The notes beneath the pieces are model-generated. The model was given only the letters and a program-made list of their open reading frames with translations. It had not been told where the DNA came from and did not search any database. DNA of 64,000 nucleotides from Lewinellaceae bacterium. GTDB lineage: Bacteria; Bacteroidota; Bacteroidia; Chitinophagales; Saprospiraceae. The DNA is taken from assembly GCA_020636435.1 (NCBI GenBank), contig JACJXX010000002.1:620001-684000 (forward strand), given 5' to 3'. The position numbers were made by a program, and so were the translations under genes. Below, piece after piece: positions 24,422 through 34,032 of this stretch. Each line of letters starts with the position of its first letter. The stretch's first letter is position 1.

Positions 24422-25735
24422 TCAAGGCTTGTGGTAAGAACGAAACAGGTAGAAGGCCCCGATACCCAGCAATAGAAAGGCAAGGCCGGCAAGAGCCTGC
24501 ACCGGCCGTTGAACGAGCGTGTTGGCGACAAAAGCGCTGGAGATGAGCACAAAGATGCCGGGAACGGCGGGATACCCCCAGGTGCGGTAGGGGCGCTCCG
24601 CTTCGGGCCGCTTTCGGCGAAAGACAAAAACGCTCAGGCCCGCCAGAGCCATGAAGGCTATGTCCATAAAGGTGACATAGGTGATGAGCTCAGAAAAAGT
24701 GCCCCAGAAGAGCAGCAGCAGAATAGCCCAGCCGGCCTGCAGCAGCATGGCATTGCTGGGTGTATGGAAACGAGGATGAACGAAAGCCAGCCCTTCGAAA
24801 AAAATACCATCCTTTGCCATGGCGAAGTAGATGCGCGGCGCCGACATGGTATAGATGCCAATGGTGCCGAAGATAGAAATAGCGATGGCTACAGCCACCA
24901 GTTTCCCCCCAAAGGAAACAACCTGCGCCACCGCTTCGCCGGCGACCCGCGTGGTATGGGCGATGGCGTCCAGCGGCAGCAGCAGCATATAGGCCAGGTT
25001 GATCAGGACATAAGTAGCCGTGACGATCAGCGCGCCGAAAACCATGGCCCGGGGCACCGTCCGTTGGGGTTCAACCGCCTCCCCGGCCAGATAGCTGGCG
25101 TGGTGCCATCCTCCAAAGGACCACAACACGCCGATGAGCGCAAGCAACAGGGCGCTGCCCAGGTTGTCGGGCGTCCCCTCCGCCAGGTTGAAATTGAGCT
25201 GCACTTTAGAAGGGTCAAAAAACACCAGCCCGGTGATGATGATACCTGCAATGGCCAGCAACTTGAGCCCGGTAAAGATGTTGGCAAACCACTGGCTGGT
25301 GTTGATGCCGATGAGGTTGATGCCAGTCAGCCCGGAAATGACAAAAATGGCCAAAATGATTTTCCCCCGGTAATCCAGTGGGTAGAAATAGGAAAGGTAT
25401 TCCGCCAGAGCGATGCCAAGAGCCGCCAGCGCCCCGGTATTGATGACCAGCAGGATCACCCAGCCGTACAGAAAGCCCGCCAGTTCGCCGTAGGCCTCCT
25501 TCAGGAAGACATAAACACCTCCAGCTTGCGGAAACATGCCTCCCAACTCCGCAAAAGTGAGCGCCCCGGTCAAAGCAATAACGCCGCCCACGGACCAAAC
25601 GATGAGCACAAACGCGTGATGGGGCACTGCCTGCACGATCTCGTAAGGCGTCACAAATATCCCGGACCCAATGCAGGATCCGACCGCGATCATGGTCAGC
25701 CCGAACAGGGTGAGCTTGCGGTCGAGTTGCAGCAT
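24422..25735 (-). CDS. APC-family amino acid permease
   Basis: A 437-residue, roughly 12-helix membrane transporter. It opens with LTLFGLTMIAVGSCIGSGIF, the APC signature with the unwound GSGIF in helix 1, and continues GVIALTGALTFAELGGMFPQ and AGGVYVFLKEAYGELAGFLY. Helix 6 and its surroundings read GVLWSFGGWHHASYLAGEAV. The length fits LAT-like or YfnA-like antiporters. Substrate is an amino acid, not further defined. Its ATG lies five bases after the stop of the haloperoxidase-like lipoprotein gene, so the two are in one operon. Confidence 0.93.
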   Translation of the reverse strand: MLQLDRKLTLFGLTMIAVGSCIGSGIFVTPYEIVQAVPHHAFVLIVWSVGGVIALTGALTFAELGGMFPQAGGVYVFLKEAYGELAGFLYGWVILLVINTGALAALGIALAEYLSYFYPLDYRGKIILAIFVISGLTGINLIGINTSQWFANIFTGLKLLAIAGIIITGLVFFDPSKVQLNFNLAEGTPDNLGSALLLALIGVLWSFGGWHHASYLAGEAVEPQRTVPRAMVFGALIVTATYVLINLAYMLLLPLDAIAHTTRVAGEAVAQVVSFGGKLVAVAIAISIFGTIGIYTMSAPRIYFAMAKDGIFFEGLAFVHPRFHTPSNAMLLQAGWAILLLLFWGTFSELITYVTFMDIAFMALAGLSVFVFRRKRPEAERPYRTWGYPAVPGIFVLISSAFVANTLVQRPVQALAGLAFLLLGIGAFYLFRSYHKP

Positions 25736-25740
25736 GAGGC

Positions 25741-27096
25741 TTATTTGGCGCCCAACTGCTGTTGGAGTTGCAGGTTCTTCACGACAAACTCTCCCACCTT
25801 TTCTCCCTGCGCCACGCCATTGTCGATCGCCGGCCGGTAATGGATGCCTCCGTACAGCCGGCTGACTGCCGCCTCGCTGGATGCTTCCAGGAAAGAGCCG
25901 AACTGCCGGGCAGGCAGGCCGAATTCTTCTTCGGTGGTGTCGAGAAAGGAAAAATCATCCCCGTAAACGGAGGTGAGCGCTACGGCTGCCGCCCTGGAAA
26001 TGACGCTGTGCCCGCTGGTGTACTCCGGAAAAGGAGGGGTTTGCAGAGTAGGCGCCCAGTTCTCATCGATGTAGCGGTTGATAACGGTCTCGGGGCGGAT
26101 GAGGTTGGAACGGTACTTCTCATCCCAGCAGCTGATAAACCCGTCGAACAAAGCGATAGAAGTAATGGTATAGGCCTCCAGAGTTTTCATAAAGCCGGCA
26201 CCTGCCTTGCGGCTGGCAATTTGGGTAATGCCGATCCAGTGGCCGCCGGGAGTGATCTTCTTGGTGGCGAACATGACGTGGCCGGTATGGTGGGAAACAT
26301 AGGGATTGCAATCCCAGAATTTTGCAATGGCGACGCGTTCTTCGCGCTCCGCCGCATTTCCTACTTTCAGGGCATCATAAACTTCCATGGTTTCTTCCAT
26401 GAACTTGCTGTTCTTGTCTGCGCTGAACTCCGTAGGCGGAGGAGGGGTGAACTGCTGGGCAGAGTCCAGCACCATGGTCCGGATCATTTGCCAGTGCGGC
26501 TCAATGCCGTCCATGTAATCGGGCGGAGTAGGTTGCCAGCGGGCGGGGTCGTCCGAAATGGAATACTTGGGGTAAGTCCGCGTTTGTTTGTACATATCTC
26601 CGTCCGCCCAGGCCAGGATGTGATCGGCTACCTGCTCGCCGTAAGCAAGAGACCGGTCCCACACGTCGCCGGGAATGTGAAGGGTATCCAGAGCGGCGTA
26701 CAGTTCCTGCTGATACGCTTCCATTTTACCTTCTGAGAAAGTAAATGCCTTTCCCACTTTCAGAAAGGCATGGAGGCTGGCCAACGGGAAACAGTACGTT
26801 TTTCCTTCTTCCGGCTGAGGGGCAGGCTTCAAGCCGCTCAACTGCCCGGCCAGGCTTTGATAATCGGAGAACCCGGGCAAAGCCGCTTCATAGGCTGCTA
26901 TGCTGGAGTAAGCATAAATCCGGCTGGCTACCGGCGGGGAGAAAATATCGTGCACAATTACATCCGACAACTGCTTCATCGATTGGTGGAAATATTCCGG
27001 GTTGCTTGCGTCTTCCTGAAAATTGGGGTTGCTCTGCTCGCAGGCTCCTGATATAGCCACTATCAGCAACATCCACAAACCAAGTCTGATATTCAT
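25741..27096 (-). CDS. Vanadium-dependent haloperoxidase / PAP2-like lipoprotein
   Basis: A 451-residue lipoprotein (lipobox AISGAC). It has the helical bundle and active-site motifs of vanadium haloperoxidases and related acid phosphatases: YRSNLIRPETVINRYIDENW (Arg), PPFPEYTSGHSVISRAAAVA (Ser-Gly-His) and SRLYGGIHYRPAIDNG (Arg and His). Activity could be halide oxidation or phosphate hydrolysis; sequence alone does not decide. It is exported and anchored, in an operon with an amino-acid permease. The 5-base spacing to that gene suggests coupled translation. Confidence 0.87.
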   Translation of the reverse strand: MNIRLGLWMLLIVAISGACEQSNPNFQEDASNPEYFHQSMKQLSDVIVHDIFSPPVASRIYAYSSIAAYEAALPGFSDYQSLAGQLSGLKPAPQPEEGKTYCFPLASLHAFLKVGKAFTFSEGKMEAYQQELYAALDTLHIPGDVWDRSLAYGEQVADHILAWADGDMYKQTRTYPKYSISDDPARWQPTPPDYMDGIEPHWQMIRTMVLDSAQQFTPPPPTEFSADKNSKFMEETMEVYDALKVGNAAEREERVAIAKFWDCNPYVSHHTGHVMFATKKITPGGHWIGITQIASRKAGAGFMKTLEAYTITSIALFDGFISCWDEKYRSNLIRPETVINRYIDENWAPTLQTPPFPEYTSGHSVISRAAAVALTSVYGDDFSFLDTTEEEFGLPARQFGSFLEASSEAAVSRLYGGIHYRPAIDNGVAQGEKVGEFVVKNLQLQQQLGAK

Positions 27097-27308
27097 AATT
27101 CTAATGTTTTTTGGTCACTGCTTATGCTACAAATGTAATGACTAATTGTTTACGGATGAAGTTTGGGCCGGTACTTGTTGAGAGAGAACCTTCCAAGCCG
27201 CATGGCTTATTGTTTCTTCCCGGCGAGGAACTTTTTTTCCCAAAAAATCAGTGCCTTCCGTGATCCATCCTCTACCCTTGACCCGACATTCATACGTTGA
27301 CAGGTCAC

Positions 27309-27444
27309 CTAGTCCAAGCGGCACGAAATAACGGGTTATATTATGATACTGGAACCCTGCATTTAAGGGCTGGCCCTGTGGAATTAAAAAAACTATTCCA
27401 CAGGGCTGGCGTATTCTCCCGTTAATTCGTTCTAGTCGCACTAG
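27309..27444. repeat. MITE-like element, family A copy 2
   Basis: A 136-bp element with the same ends as 13471-13571: CTAGTCCAAGCGGCACGAAA on the left and AATTCGTTCTAGTCGCACTAG (last 17 identical) on the right. The interior differs and folds on its own stem (CCCTGTGGAAT / ATTCCACAGGG). It lies directly before the terminator of the GH65 gene. Confidence 0.75.
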
Positions 27445-27466
27445 TTAAAAAGTTTTGAAGTTTGAA

Positions 27467-27490
27467 AAAGCAGCCCGGCCGGGCTGCTTT
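27467..27490 (-). terminator. Rho-independent terminator, GH65 gene
   Basis: A perfect 24-base palindrome AAAGCAGCCCGG / CCGGGCTGCTTT with T-rich sequence on both sides, seven bases past the stop codon of the GH65 gene. It can work in both directions. Confidence 0.75.
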
Positions 27491-27496
27491 CCTTTT

Positions 27497-29533
27497 TTAC
27501 TTCACCTCAAAAACCTTTTCCTCCCGCCCTATTCCCGTCATCTTCAACCCCTTCCAGGCTGTTGGCAGCGCTGCCCGCAGTTGCTGGACCCCCTCATCGG
27601 AAATGTCTAATCCTCCAATGCCGAACAAGACAGCCTGCAGGGTGCCGCCGGCGCCGGTGGCGAAGTAGGGGTTCGTGCCCCCTGCCGTTTCCGCCAGTAC
27701 GCCGAAGGGCGGCACTTCATTGGGTTTGTAGCTATCCTTGAATAACTGATAAGCTTTTTCCACTTCGCCCAGACGGGCATAGAGCGTGCTGAGCGTAGAC
27801 CCCCCCATGGCCGGGCCGTCTTCGGCCAGGCGCGGCTCGTAGTACTCCAGGTCCTGGCGAATGCGCTTTTCGCCGGCAACGATTTTCATCGGATAGGCCA
27901 GCAGGTTGGCGTCCGCCTGTTTGATCACCTCGCCATTGTAGGTGGCATTTTCCCGGGTAGTCCCGTCCGGAAAGGCGAGGATGGGAATGTTGGCGGCTAC
28001 GTTTTCCCAGTCGGGATCGGCTTCCAGGCCCAGCTCGCGGGCCGCCTGAGCGGCGTAGCGCAATACGGTAATGGCCATGCCGTTGGTATAGGCATTGTTG
28101 TCGATATTCTCCTGCCATTCATTGGCGCCAATGACGTTTTTGATGTTGTACTGCCCGGGGCCTTCGCGTTCTACCCGGCTCGTCCAGAAATCGGCTACTT
28201 CTTTGATCATCGGGTAGCCCCGGGCGCGCAGCCATTCTTTATCGCCGGTTACCTGGTAGTATTTCCAGGCCGCCCAGGCGATATCGCCGCTGATGTGATG
28301 CTGGAACGGCCCGGTCAGCGCCCACACCGGCGTATCTTCGGAACCGTCATCGGCGGACTCCCAGGGGTACATGGCGCCGTCGTAGCCATGGGCGAAGGCG
28401 TTCTGTTTGGCAGCATCCAGGCGCTCGTAGCGGTACTCCAGCAGCGAGCGGGCGATCTCCGGATGCAAAACCAGCAGGGGCGGGTACATCCAAATCTCCG
28501 TATCCCAGAAAACGTGGCCGTTGTAGCCCAGGCCGGAAAGGCCCATAGGCGAAAGGCTGTAGGCTGTGCCTTCGCGGGCAAAGGAATACAAGTGGTATAA
28601 CATAGCGTGCACGTCGCGTTGGTCGGCTACGTTGCCCTCTATGACGATGTCGCTCTTCCACAATTCCTCCCAGGCGGCTTCGTGGCGCCGGAGCAGGCGC
28701 TCGGTGCCTTCCAGCCTGGCAAAAATGGTGAGGCGCTCCGCCTCGTTGAAGGGGTCTTCGTAGTGTTCGGACGAAACGGCGGAAGCGACGATGCTGAAGC
28801 GGTAGGTTTCGCCGGCTTTAAGCGTTTTGTAGAATTTCGCCAGGTGCATGTTGTAGTCCCAGTCCTCGTGAATGATATCCGGTTCCCTGCCGTGTTCTTC
28901 TTCGAAGATAAAGCTGTTGGATGCAGCTACGATGAGCCGCCCCGACGGGCTTTTCGCCACCGAACTCAGCAGGGGCACCTTTACGTGGGGGCGGTCGATC
29001 TCGCTGTAGTAATTGCGCACGTCATTGAGGTGGTTGGGCGCCTCCAATACGCTCATGGGGATAATGGTTACGGCTTTCTTCGCAGTAATTTCCACCATCA
29101 CCATCGAAGTGAAGGGCAGGTGGCGCAGGGCCATCATGGTGTGGCGGACGCTCACTTTGTCGCCTACATCGAAGGTAGTCGTCAGGGCGGCGCGTTTCAT
29201 ATCGAGTACCTGGGCGTAGTTGCTGATGTTTTGGCGGCCGACGCGCATGCCGTCCACGTCCAGGTTCATATTCAGATGGTTAAAGGTTTTCAGAATGTTG
29301 GATACCCTGCCGCGCTGGTAATAGTCGTATACGCCATTGAGCACTACATCCTTTACCTTCATAGGTTCCGGCGAAGACACCAGGCCCACCATGCCGTTGG
29401 CGCAGGTGATGCCGAAGTAGTTGTTCGGGTCGATGTCTTTGGCGACTATGTGCCAGGGGGAATCGGTTTGTTGCTCCTGTGCGGAAATTTGGGTGGCTGC
29501 CAGGGCCAGGATTATCAAAATAGCCTGTTTCAT
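27497..29533 (-). CDS. Secreted glycoside hydrolase family 65 protein
   Basis: A 678-residue protein with a signal peptide (MKQAILIILALAATQISAQE). The (alpha/alpha)6-barrel motifs of GH65 are visible: GHVFWDTEIWMYPPLLVLHP, RLDAAKQNAFAHGYDGAMYP, and NVIGANEWQENIDNNAYTNG, where Glu472 sits at the general-acid position of the family's GPDEYHE motif. It should therefore act on alpha-linked disaccharides; export argues for a hydrolase (acid-trehalase or glucosylgalactosyl-type) rather than a cytosolic phosphorylase, but both reactions occur in the family. It stands alone, divergently placed from the Rpn-like gene, with its own terminator. Confidence 0.88.
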   Translation of the reverse strand: MKQAILIILALAATQISAQEQQTDSPWHIVAKDIDPNNYFGITCANGMVGLVSSPEPMKVKDVVLNGVYDYYQRGRVSNILKTFNHLNMNLDVDGMRVGRQNISNYAQVLDMKRAALTTTFDVGDKVSVRHTMMALRHLPFTSMVMVEITAKKAVTIIPMSVLEAPNHLNDVRNYYSEIDRPHVKVPLLSSVAKSPSGRLIVAASNSFIFEEEHGREPDIIHEDWDYNMHLAKFYKTLKAGETYRFSIVASAVSSEHYEDPFNEAERLTIFARLEGTERLLRRHEAAWEELWKSDIVIEGNVADQRDVHAMLYHLYSFAREGTAYSLSPMGLSGLGYNGHVFWDTEIWMYPPLLVLHPEIARSLLEYRYERLDAAKQNAFAHGYDGAMYPWESADDGSEDTPVWALTGPFQHHISGDIAWAAWKYYQVTGDKEWLRARGYPMIKEVADFWTSRVEREGPGQYNIKNVIGANEWQENIDNNAYTNGMAITVLRYAAQAARELGLEADPDWENVAANIPILAFPDGTTRENATYNGEVIKQADANLLAYPMKIVAGEKRIRQDLEYYEPRLAEDGPAMGGSTLSTLYARLGEVEKAYQLFKDSYKPNEVPPFGVLAETAGGTNPYFATGAGGTLQAVLFGIGGLDISDEGVQQLRAALPTAWKGLKMTGIGREEKVFEVK

Positions 29534-29694
29534 GAAATCGGTTTTATCTTATTAACAGAATAATTTTTGATTTATCATTCACCTGAAATCAATTCAATCT
29601 ATTTTTTCAACCTAAAATACAACAAATTCAGTTTAAATTTTAAAAAACAAAAAAGATTATTTGCATTTTTTTGTTTCTTTTCTTAATTTGCAAT
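29534..29694. promoter_or_regulatory. Divergent AT-rich intergenic region
   Basis: 161 bases separating the start of the secreted GH65 gene (minus) from the Rpn-like gene (plus), strikingly AT-rich against GC-rich flanking genes, with repeated T and A runs. It should contain both promoters. No convincing TAnnTTTG match could be placed with a proper upstream TTG. Confidence 0.4.
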
Positions 29695-30210
29695 ATGTCA
29701 ACTAAAGCAAACAGACCGCACGATGAGTTTTTCAAAGCGGCTCTCGGAAGAAAAGAGCTGGCGGCAGCCTATTTGCAGGCATTCCTACCGGAGGAGATCG
29801 TTCAAAAGCTGAAGCTCGCTGAGTTAAAATTGGCCAGCGATTCTTTCATCACTGCCAAATTAAGAAAAGTTTTTTCAGAATTTAGTGTAGATCAAACTAT
29901 AGAAATTATGGAACAACTTTCAAAACCTGTAAAAAAAGTAGCGAAAAGTACCTATGACCGGTTTGTGGAAATGGGGCTTAAGGAAGGATTGGAGAAAGGA
30001 ATGAAAGAGGGGCTGGAGAAAGGGCTGGAGAAAGGAATGGAGAAAGGAATGGAGAAAGGAATGGAAAAGGGAGATCGGCACCGTGCCCGCCTTGTAGCCT
30101 TTAACCTCCAAAAGGAAGGGTGGCCAATTGAAAAAATAGCGAATATCCTGGGGCTTCCTGCGGAAGAAGTCCAAAAGTTCCTTGAGGAAAAGGAGAATGA
30201 CGAAGAGTGA
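29695..30210 (+). CDS. Rpn-family (PD-(D/E)XK transposase-like) protein without nuclease core
   Basis: 171 residues. The opening (ANRPHDEFFKAALGRKELAA, AYLQAFLPEEIVQKL) is the typical start of Rpn/recombination-promoting nuclease proteins, and the end (LKEGLEKGMKEG repeats then NLQKEGWPIEKIANILGLPA) is their typical C-terminus. Full-length members have about 300 residues, and the central nuclease region with its acidic catalytic residues is missing: the sequence passes from LKLASDSFI straight to TAKLRKVFSEFSVDQ. It is thus probably a deletion derivative without catalytic activity. The ATG at 29695 is preferred over 29671 because it matches family starts. A 12-base repeat encodes the MEKG run. 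Confidence 0.72.
   Translation: MSTKANRPHDEFFKAALGRKELAAAYLQAFLPEEIVQKLKLAELKLASDSFITAKLRKVFSEFSVDQTIEIMEQLSKPVKKVAKSTYDRFVEMGLKEGLEKGMKEGLEKGLEKGMEKGMEKGMEKGDRHRARLVAFNLQKEGWPIEKIANILGLPAEEVQKFLEEKENDEE
29976..30071 (+). repeat. 12-bp in-frame tandem repeat (GGAGAAAGGAAT)
   Basis: About seven imperfect 12-base units encoding LEKG/MEKG repeats in the Rpn-like gene. Units are whole numbers of codons, so gain or loss of units lengthens or shortens a helix without breaking the frame. Confidence 0.8.
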
Positions 30211-30266
30211 GCTACTCGGTATAAACCATACCGACAACTCACTCCGGCACCTTATATCGCTAATGC

Positions 30267-33200
30267 TCAACTCCCCTCCTTCACCTTCTTCACATTATCA
30301 TCCGGAATCCGGTCAATGAGGCAATAGTTCGGGTCAATCCCCGCTTCGTAAGGCAAACCGTCTACCGTAATCGCAAACTTCGGATCAGGTTCCTGAATCA
30401 AATGGCGCTTCCAGTAAAGTGCCTTGCCCCGCTTTTTCCCTTCCTCCGGCTTGGCGTAAATGCCGATGTCGATCCAGTCATTGATTGGTATGGGCGTCTC
30501 CGCTCCCAGGGTATCCGCCCGCAATTTGCCGGCGTGCGCTTTAAATGACACTTCGAATTGTCCGTTCTCCAGCTTCCGGTAAGTAGGGTCCCCGATGCGG
30601 TTGTCGAACAAGGTTATCGTCTCGAACAGGTCCGTGATCAGGTATTGGAGGGAATCGGGCGTGTGGGCCCGGAAGGCGTCCACCAGATGATGGGAGGTGG
30701 GGTACGGCGGGCCACTGTAAGCAAAGGAATCGATCATGGTGCGCAGGGCAGCATTGACATTTTCCTCGCCGATCATCTCCTTGAGGTAGTACATGGCCGC
30801 ACTGCCTTTGCGGTAGTGGATGTAGCCCTGGTTGGGGTAAACCTCCATCAGCGGCTTTTCCCGTTCCGTTTCCCGCCCCCGGTCCCGTAGGTACCGGTCC
30901 ATCTCGTAGCGGAGGAACTTTTGCATCTGCTCCCGGCCGTATTCCTTTTCCATAACCATCAGGGCGGAATACTGAGACATCGTTTCGGAAAGCAGCGTGG
31001 CCCCCTGCATTTTGGCGCCGATCACCTGATGCGCCCACCACTGGTGAGCCATTTCGTGGGCTACGACGTAAAATACCATGTCGATGTCTTCCTCGTCCTC
31101 GATCTGCGCGATGAAACCGATGCCTTCCGAATAAGGCATCGTGCCCGGGAATGCCTGAGCGAAGGAAGCGTAGCGTGGAAATTCGATAATGCGAGCTTGT
31201 TGGTGTTTGTAAGGCGAAAAATTCTCTGTGTAATATTCCAAAGAGCGGCGCATAGACCGCAACATGTTCTCCACATTGTATTCATGCCCTTTATGGTAAT
31301 ACACTTCCAGCTTAACCCCATTCCATTCTTCCCGCGCCACTTCATAATCGGCTGAAATAAAGGAATAGAAATTCAGAGCCGGGTGGTCCAGCCGATAATG
31401 GAAATACCGCCGGCCACCCTCTTCCCATTCCCTGAGCAGGCTGCCCGGCGCAACGGCAATCTGATCGCCGGAGGTACTGATCACTGTTTCCATAGTGATC
31501 CAATCTGAATTGGCGTCCAGGTAATGGCGTCGGCAATGCTCCGAACAATTTCGTTCCAATGGCGGCACGATCTCCTGCTCAGATAAGCCGTACTTCTTCC
31601 TGTATCGCTTTTCGCTGATCTCCCGGTCGGCCTGATAGCCGAACTGGGGGGTAATATCGGTAGTGTTGAAAAAAGAACCATTCGGCACTACCTGGGTAAA
31701 CCGCACCTCATTCTCGAAGCCACGGGTATCAAGCGCGGCCGTATAACGGAACTGAATGGAATCGCCCGGCGCCAGGGGCGGGCTCAGCGAGTAGAAGCGG
31801 ACGTTCTGCTCCTCATCCTCCCAAAGCACCTCGCCCCGTTCTACATCCATTTCCAGTGCGATGTAAGGCAACAAATTAAGGAAAATGGTATCTATGGGCT
31901 GGCTGCTTTTGTTGGCCAGGGTAAGCCGCCCCTTAACCTTCAAATCCCGCTGCTCCGGAAAAACATCGATGGCATAATCAATATCGGTAACGTAAGGGGC
32001 CGGCATATCCCGGTACTGTTTGTACCTTTCTTCATAAGCAGCGCTCAGCTTTCTCGCTTCCTTTGGCGTCCGGTACGTATTGAGCACCTGGGTATTGTAG
32101 AAGGCAAAGCCAGCCACTGCCGCCCATAGCCCAATCATGCTAAAAAAAGCTCCTTTAGAACCGGCCCGGTACCGCAAACCGGCATTATAATTCCGCTTCC
32201 CCCAGGCCACGTCTTTACCTCTGACCCAGAAGAAAACCGTAAGCCCTGCCAGTAAAATCGCAAACAGCAGCCAATAAACGTTGAACCAGGTAATGCCGGC
32301 CACAAAAGGCCCGAATCCATTCATATCCGAATAGGTAAAGCTGGGCAACCCTCCGTAGCGCAACATCAGGCTTTGAATATCCAGCGGCGTCCAGATGAAA
32401 GTATTGGCGATCAGAAAGGCAACAACCGCAAAATAGGCCAGGTATTTGTTATTGACCAGGGTATGGATCAATACGGAAATCACCGCAATGAAGGTGAAGC
32501 GGAGAAGGTCGATCACCAGCATCTCTGAAAAATAGACGCCCAGTTCGTAATTGGTGTATCCCATCATCGTTTGACCTATTACTCCGGCAATGATGCAAAG
32601 CAACTGCAAAGTCACCAAAATACCTATCATCGCAAGTATTTTGGATACAACCGGCACCCAATTGGGATAGGGCAAAGCGTCGTAAATCTCATCCACTTTA
32701 GCGTCCCGTTCCTTCCAAACCAGAGCTCCTGAGAAAAAGATGAGGATACCTATCGTGAACAGGTACATAGTGCCTTGGATGGTGCCGATGACGTTGTAGG
32801 TGACAGGGTATAAGGTAAGCCCGTAGGCATCTTTCGCCGTGGAAATGCCAATGCTCATGTTCAGCAAACCAAATAAGAGGATGACCAGGAAAGGAATGCT
32901 TTTGACGATGCCCAGAAAATCCACTTTTGCCTGGCTGGCCATCTGCCTCAAAGCAATGAAACGGCTATTTGCCAGCTCCACCTGCGGCAGGGCTCCCAGT
33001 GCTGCCGGAACAGCTTCCAGTGCCATCTCTTCTTCTGTGCCTTTCCGCTTTTGCCGGCGCTTGCGCGCAGAGAAAGAAAACCGGAAATAGGCCGCGATCC
33101 AGATAATGGCCCCCACTCCCAGCCAGACCAAACGGTTGAGCAGCAGCATCCCGTCCAAACCAAGCGCCTGGGTATTCTTCTCCGCAACAGTCCAATATTT

Positions 33201-33860
33201 GGTGAGGAGGTTGAAAGTGTTCAAAGCAAAGGGGTCGGCGAGCATAGCCAGGCGTTCATTGTCCAGGTCGGAAGTCAGGTTTAGGGCTACGCCATAAGCG
33301 ACCACAACTCCTAGCGCCCCGATAAAGGAAGCAATACTGCTCCGGGTCAGCGCTGCGATAGAAAAAATAATAGCGGCGATCAGGAAAGTATTGGGCAAGC
33401 CAAAGAAGAGGAAGCCGTTGAGATGAGCACCCCAGTATACCGACCCTACCTGATCGGCTTCCAGCCAGGGAGCCAGCCCGCCCAGCAATATAGCCAGGGA
33501 GACCCCCAGAAGCGGGATACAAGCCACTATTGCTGCCCCCAAAAACCGCCCCATCAAATAGGAAAACTTCCGGATTGGAGTGGAGAAGACGATCTCATGA
33601 GTGTTGTAACTGAAGTCGCGCAGAGCAGTCGCCTGGGCAAAAGCAGTCGTCATTAACAATATAATAACCGACATATTGGCGTACATTCCAATCACTACAT
33701 AAGGCGCATTTTTATGAACGCTGCCATAAGACTGCCCGATGGTCACATCATCGCTTGTCACAGCGAAAAATACCAGCAGGACATTGATCAGCAAAAAGAC
33801 GTACACCATGGGGCGGCGCGTCCAGTATTGCAGTTCGAAAGCGAGGATGTTGCGTAGCAT
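30267..33860 (-). CDS. ABC transporter permease fused to M1-family metallopeptidase
   Basis: A 1197-residue inner-membrane protein. The N-terminal half has two sets of six or so helices with ABC-2-type permease features (MLRNILAFELQYWTRRPMVY, SVIILLMTTAFAQATALRDF, FSTPIRKFSYLMGRFLGAAI). The C-terminal half is an M1-like peptidase domain facing outward, with zinc motif HEMAHQWWAHQ (His935, His939) and LLSETMSQYSAL (Glu959). The HExxH-to-Glu distance is 19 residues rather than the usual 18, as in other fused members I know of. The cognate ATPase gene lies just upstream. Substrate unknown; the fusion suggests export coupled to peptide trimming. Confidence 0.92.
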   Translation of the reverse strand: MLRNILAFELQYWTRRPMVYVFLLINVLLVFFAVTSDDVTIGQSYGSVHKNAPYVVIGMYANMSVIILLMTTAFAQATALRDFSYNTHEIVFSTPIRKFSYLMGRFLGAAIVACIPLLGVSLAILLGGLAPWLEADQVGSVYWGAHLNGFLFFGLPNTFLIAAIIFSIAALTRSSIASFIGALGVVVAYGVALNLTSDLDNERLAMLADPFALNTFNLLTKYWTVAEKNTQALGLDGMLLLNRLVWLGVGAIIWIAAYFRFSFSARKRRQKRKGTEEEMALEAVPAALGALPQVELANSRFIALRQMASQAKVDFLGIVKSIPFLVILLFGLLNMSIGISTAKDAYGLTLYPVTYNVIGTIQGTMYLFTIGILIFFSGALVWKERDAKVDEIYDALPYPNWVPVVSKILAMIGILVTLQLLCIIAGVIGQTMMGYTNYELGVYFSEMLVIDLLRFTFIAVISVLIHTLVNNKYLAYFAVVAFLIANTFIWTPLDIQSLMLRYGGLPSFTYSDMNGFGPFVAGITWFNVYWLLFAILLAGLTVFFWVRGKDVAWGKRNYNAGLRYRAGSKGAFFSMIGLWAAVAGFAFYNTQVLNTYRTPKEARKLSAAYEERYKQYRDMPAPYVTDIDYAIDVFPEQRDLKVKGRLTLANKSSQPIDTIFLNLLPYIALEMDVERGEVLWEDEEQNVRFYSLSPPLAPGDSIQFRYTAALDTRGFENEVRFTQVVPNGSFFNTTDITPQFGYQADREISEKRYRKKYGLSEQEIVPPLERNCSEHCRRHYLDANSDWITMETVISTSGDQIAVAPGSLLREWEEGGRRYFHYRLDHPALNFYSFISADYEVAREEWNGVKLEVYYHKGHEYNVENMLRSMRRSLEYYTENFSPYKHQQARIIEFPRYASFAQAFPGTMPYSEGIGFIAQIEDEEDIDMVFYVVAHEMAHQWWAHQVIGAKMQGATLLSETMSQYSALMVMEKEYGREQMQKFLRYEMDRYLRDRGRETEREKPLMEVYPNQGYIHYRKGSAAMYYLKEMIGEENVNAALRTMIDSFAYSGPPYPTSHHLVDAFRAHTPDSLQYLITDLFETITLFDNRIGDPTYRKLENGQFEVSFKAHAGKLRADTLGAETPIPINDWIDIGIYAKPEEGKKRGKALYWKRHLIQEPDPKFAITVDGLPYEAGIDPNYCLIDRIPDDNVKKVKEGS

Positions 33861-33880
33861 GAGGCGGTGGGTTGATTGTT

Positions 33881-33963
33881 CCCTTCGACAAACTCAGGGT
33901 AAAATTGGTTGATGGTTGTTCCCCTTCGGCAAGCTCAGGGTAAGACCTTCGGCAAGCTCAGGG
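33881..33963. repeat. Three copies of CCTTCGGCAAGCTCAGGG-type repeat
   Basis: Copies at 33881-33900, 33921-33940 and 33946-33963, each followed by TAA, lie between the ATPase and permease genes. Nearby bases (GGTTGTTGGTTGACGGTTG) are also repetitive. The same unit appears singly elsewhere in the window. The region separates two genes of one likely operon and could form local structure in the message. Confidence 0.85.
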
Positions 33964-34032
33964 TAAAGTTGGTTGTTGGTTGACGGTTGCCTCCTGACAA
34001 CAATCAACGGGCAACAAACAACAAATAACTAA

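Noticed and set aside
24509..25840. A 443-codon plus-strand frame over the amino-acid permease
   Set aside because: Antisense shadow; a charged, low-order translation (many Gln, Arg, Asp) against a clear 12-helix permease on the other strand.
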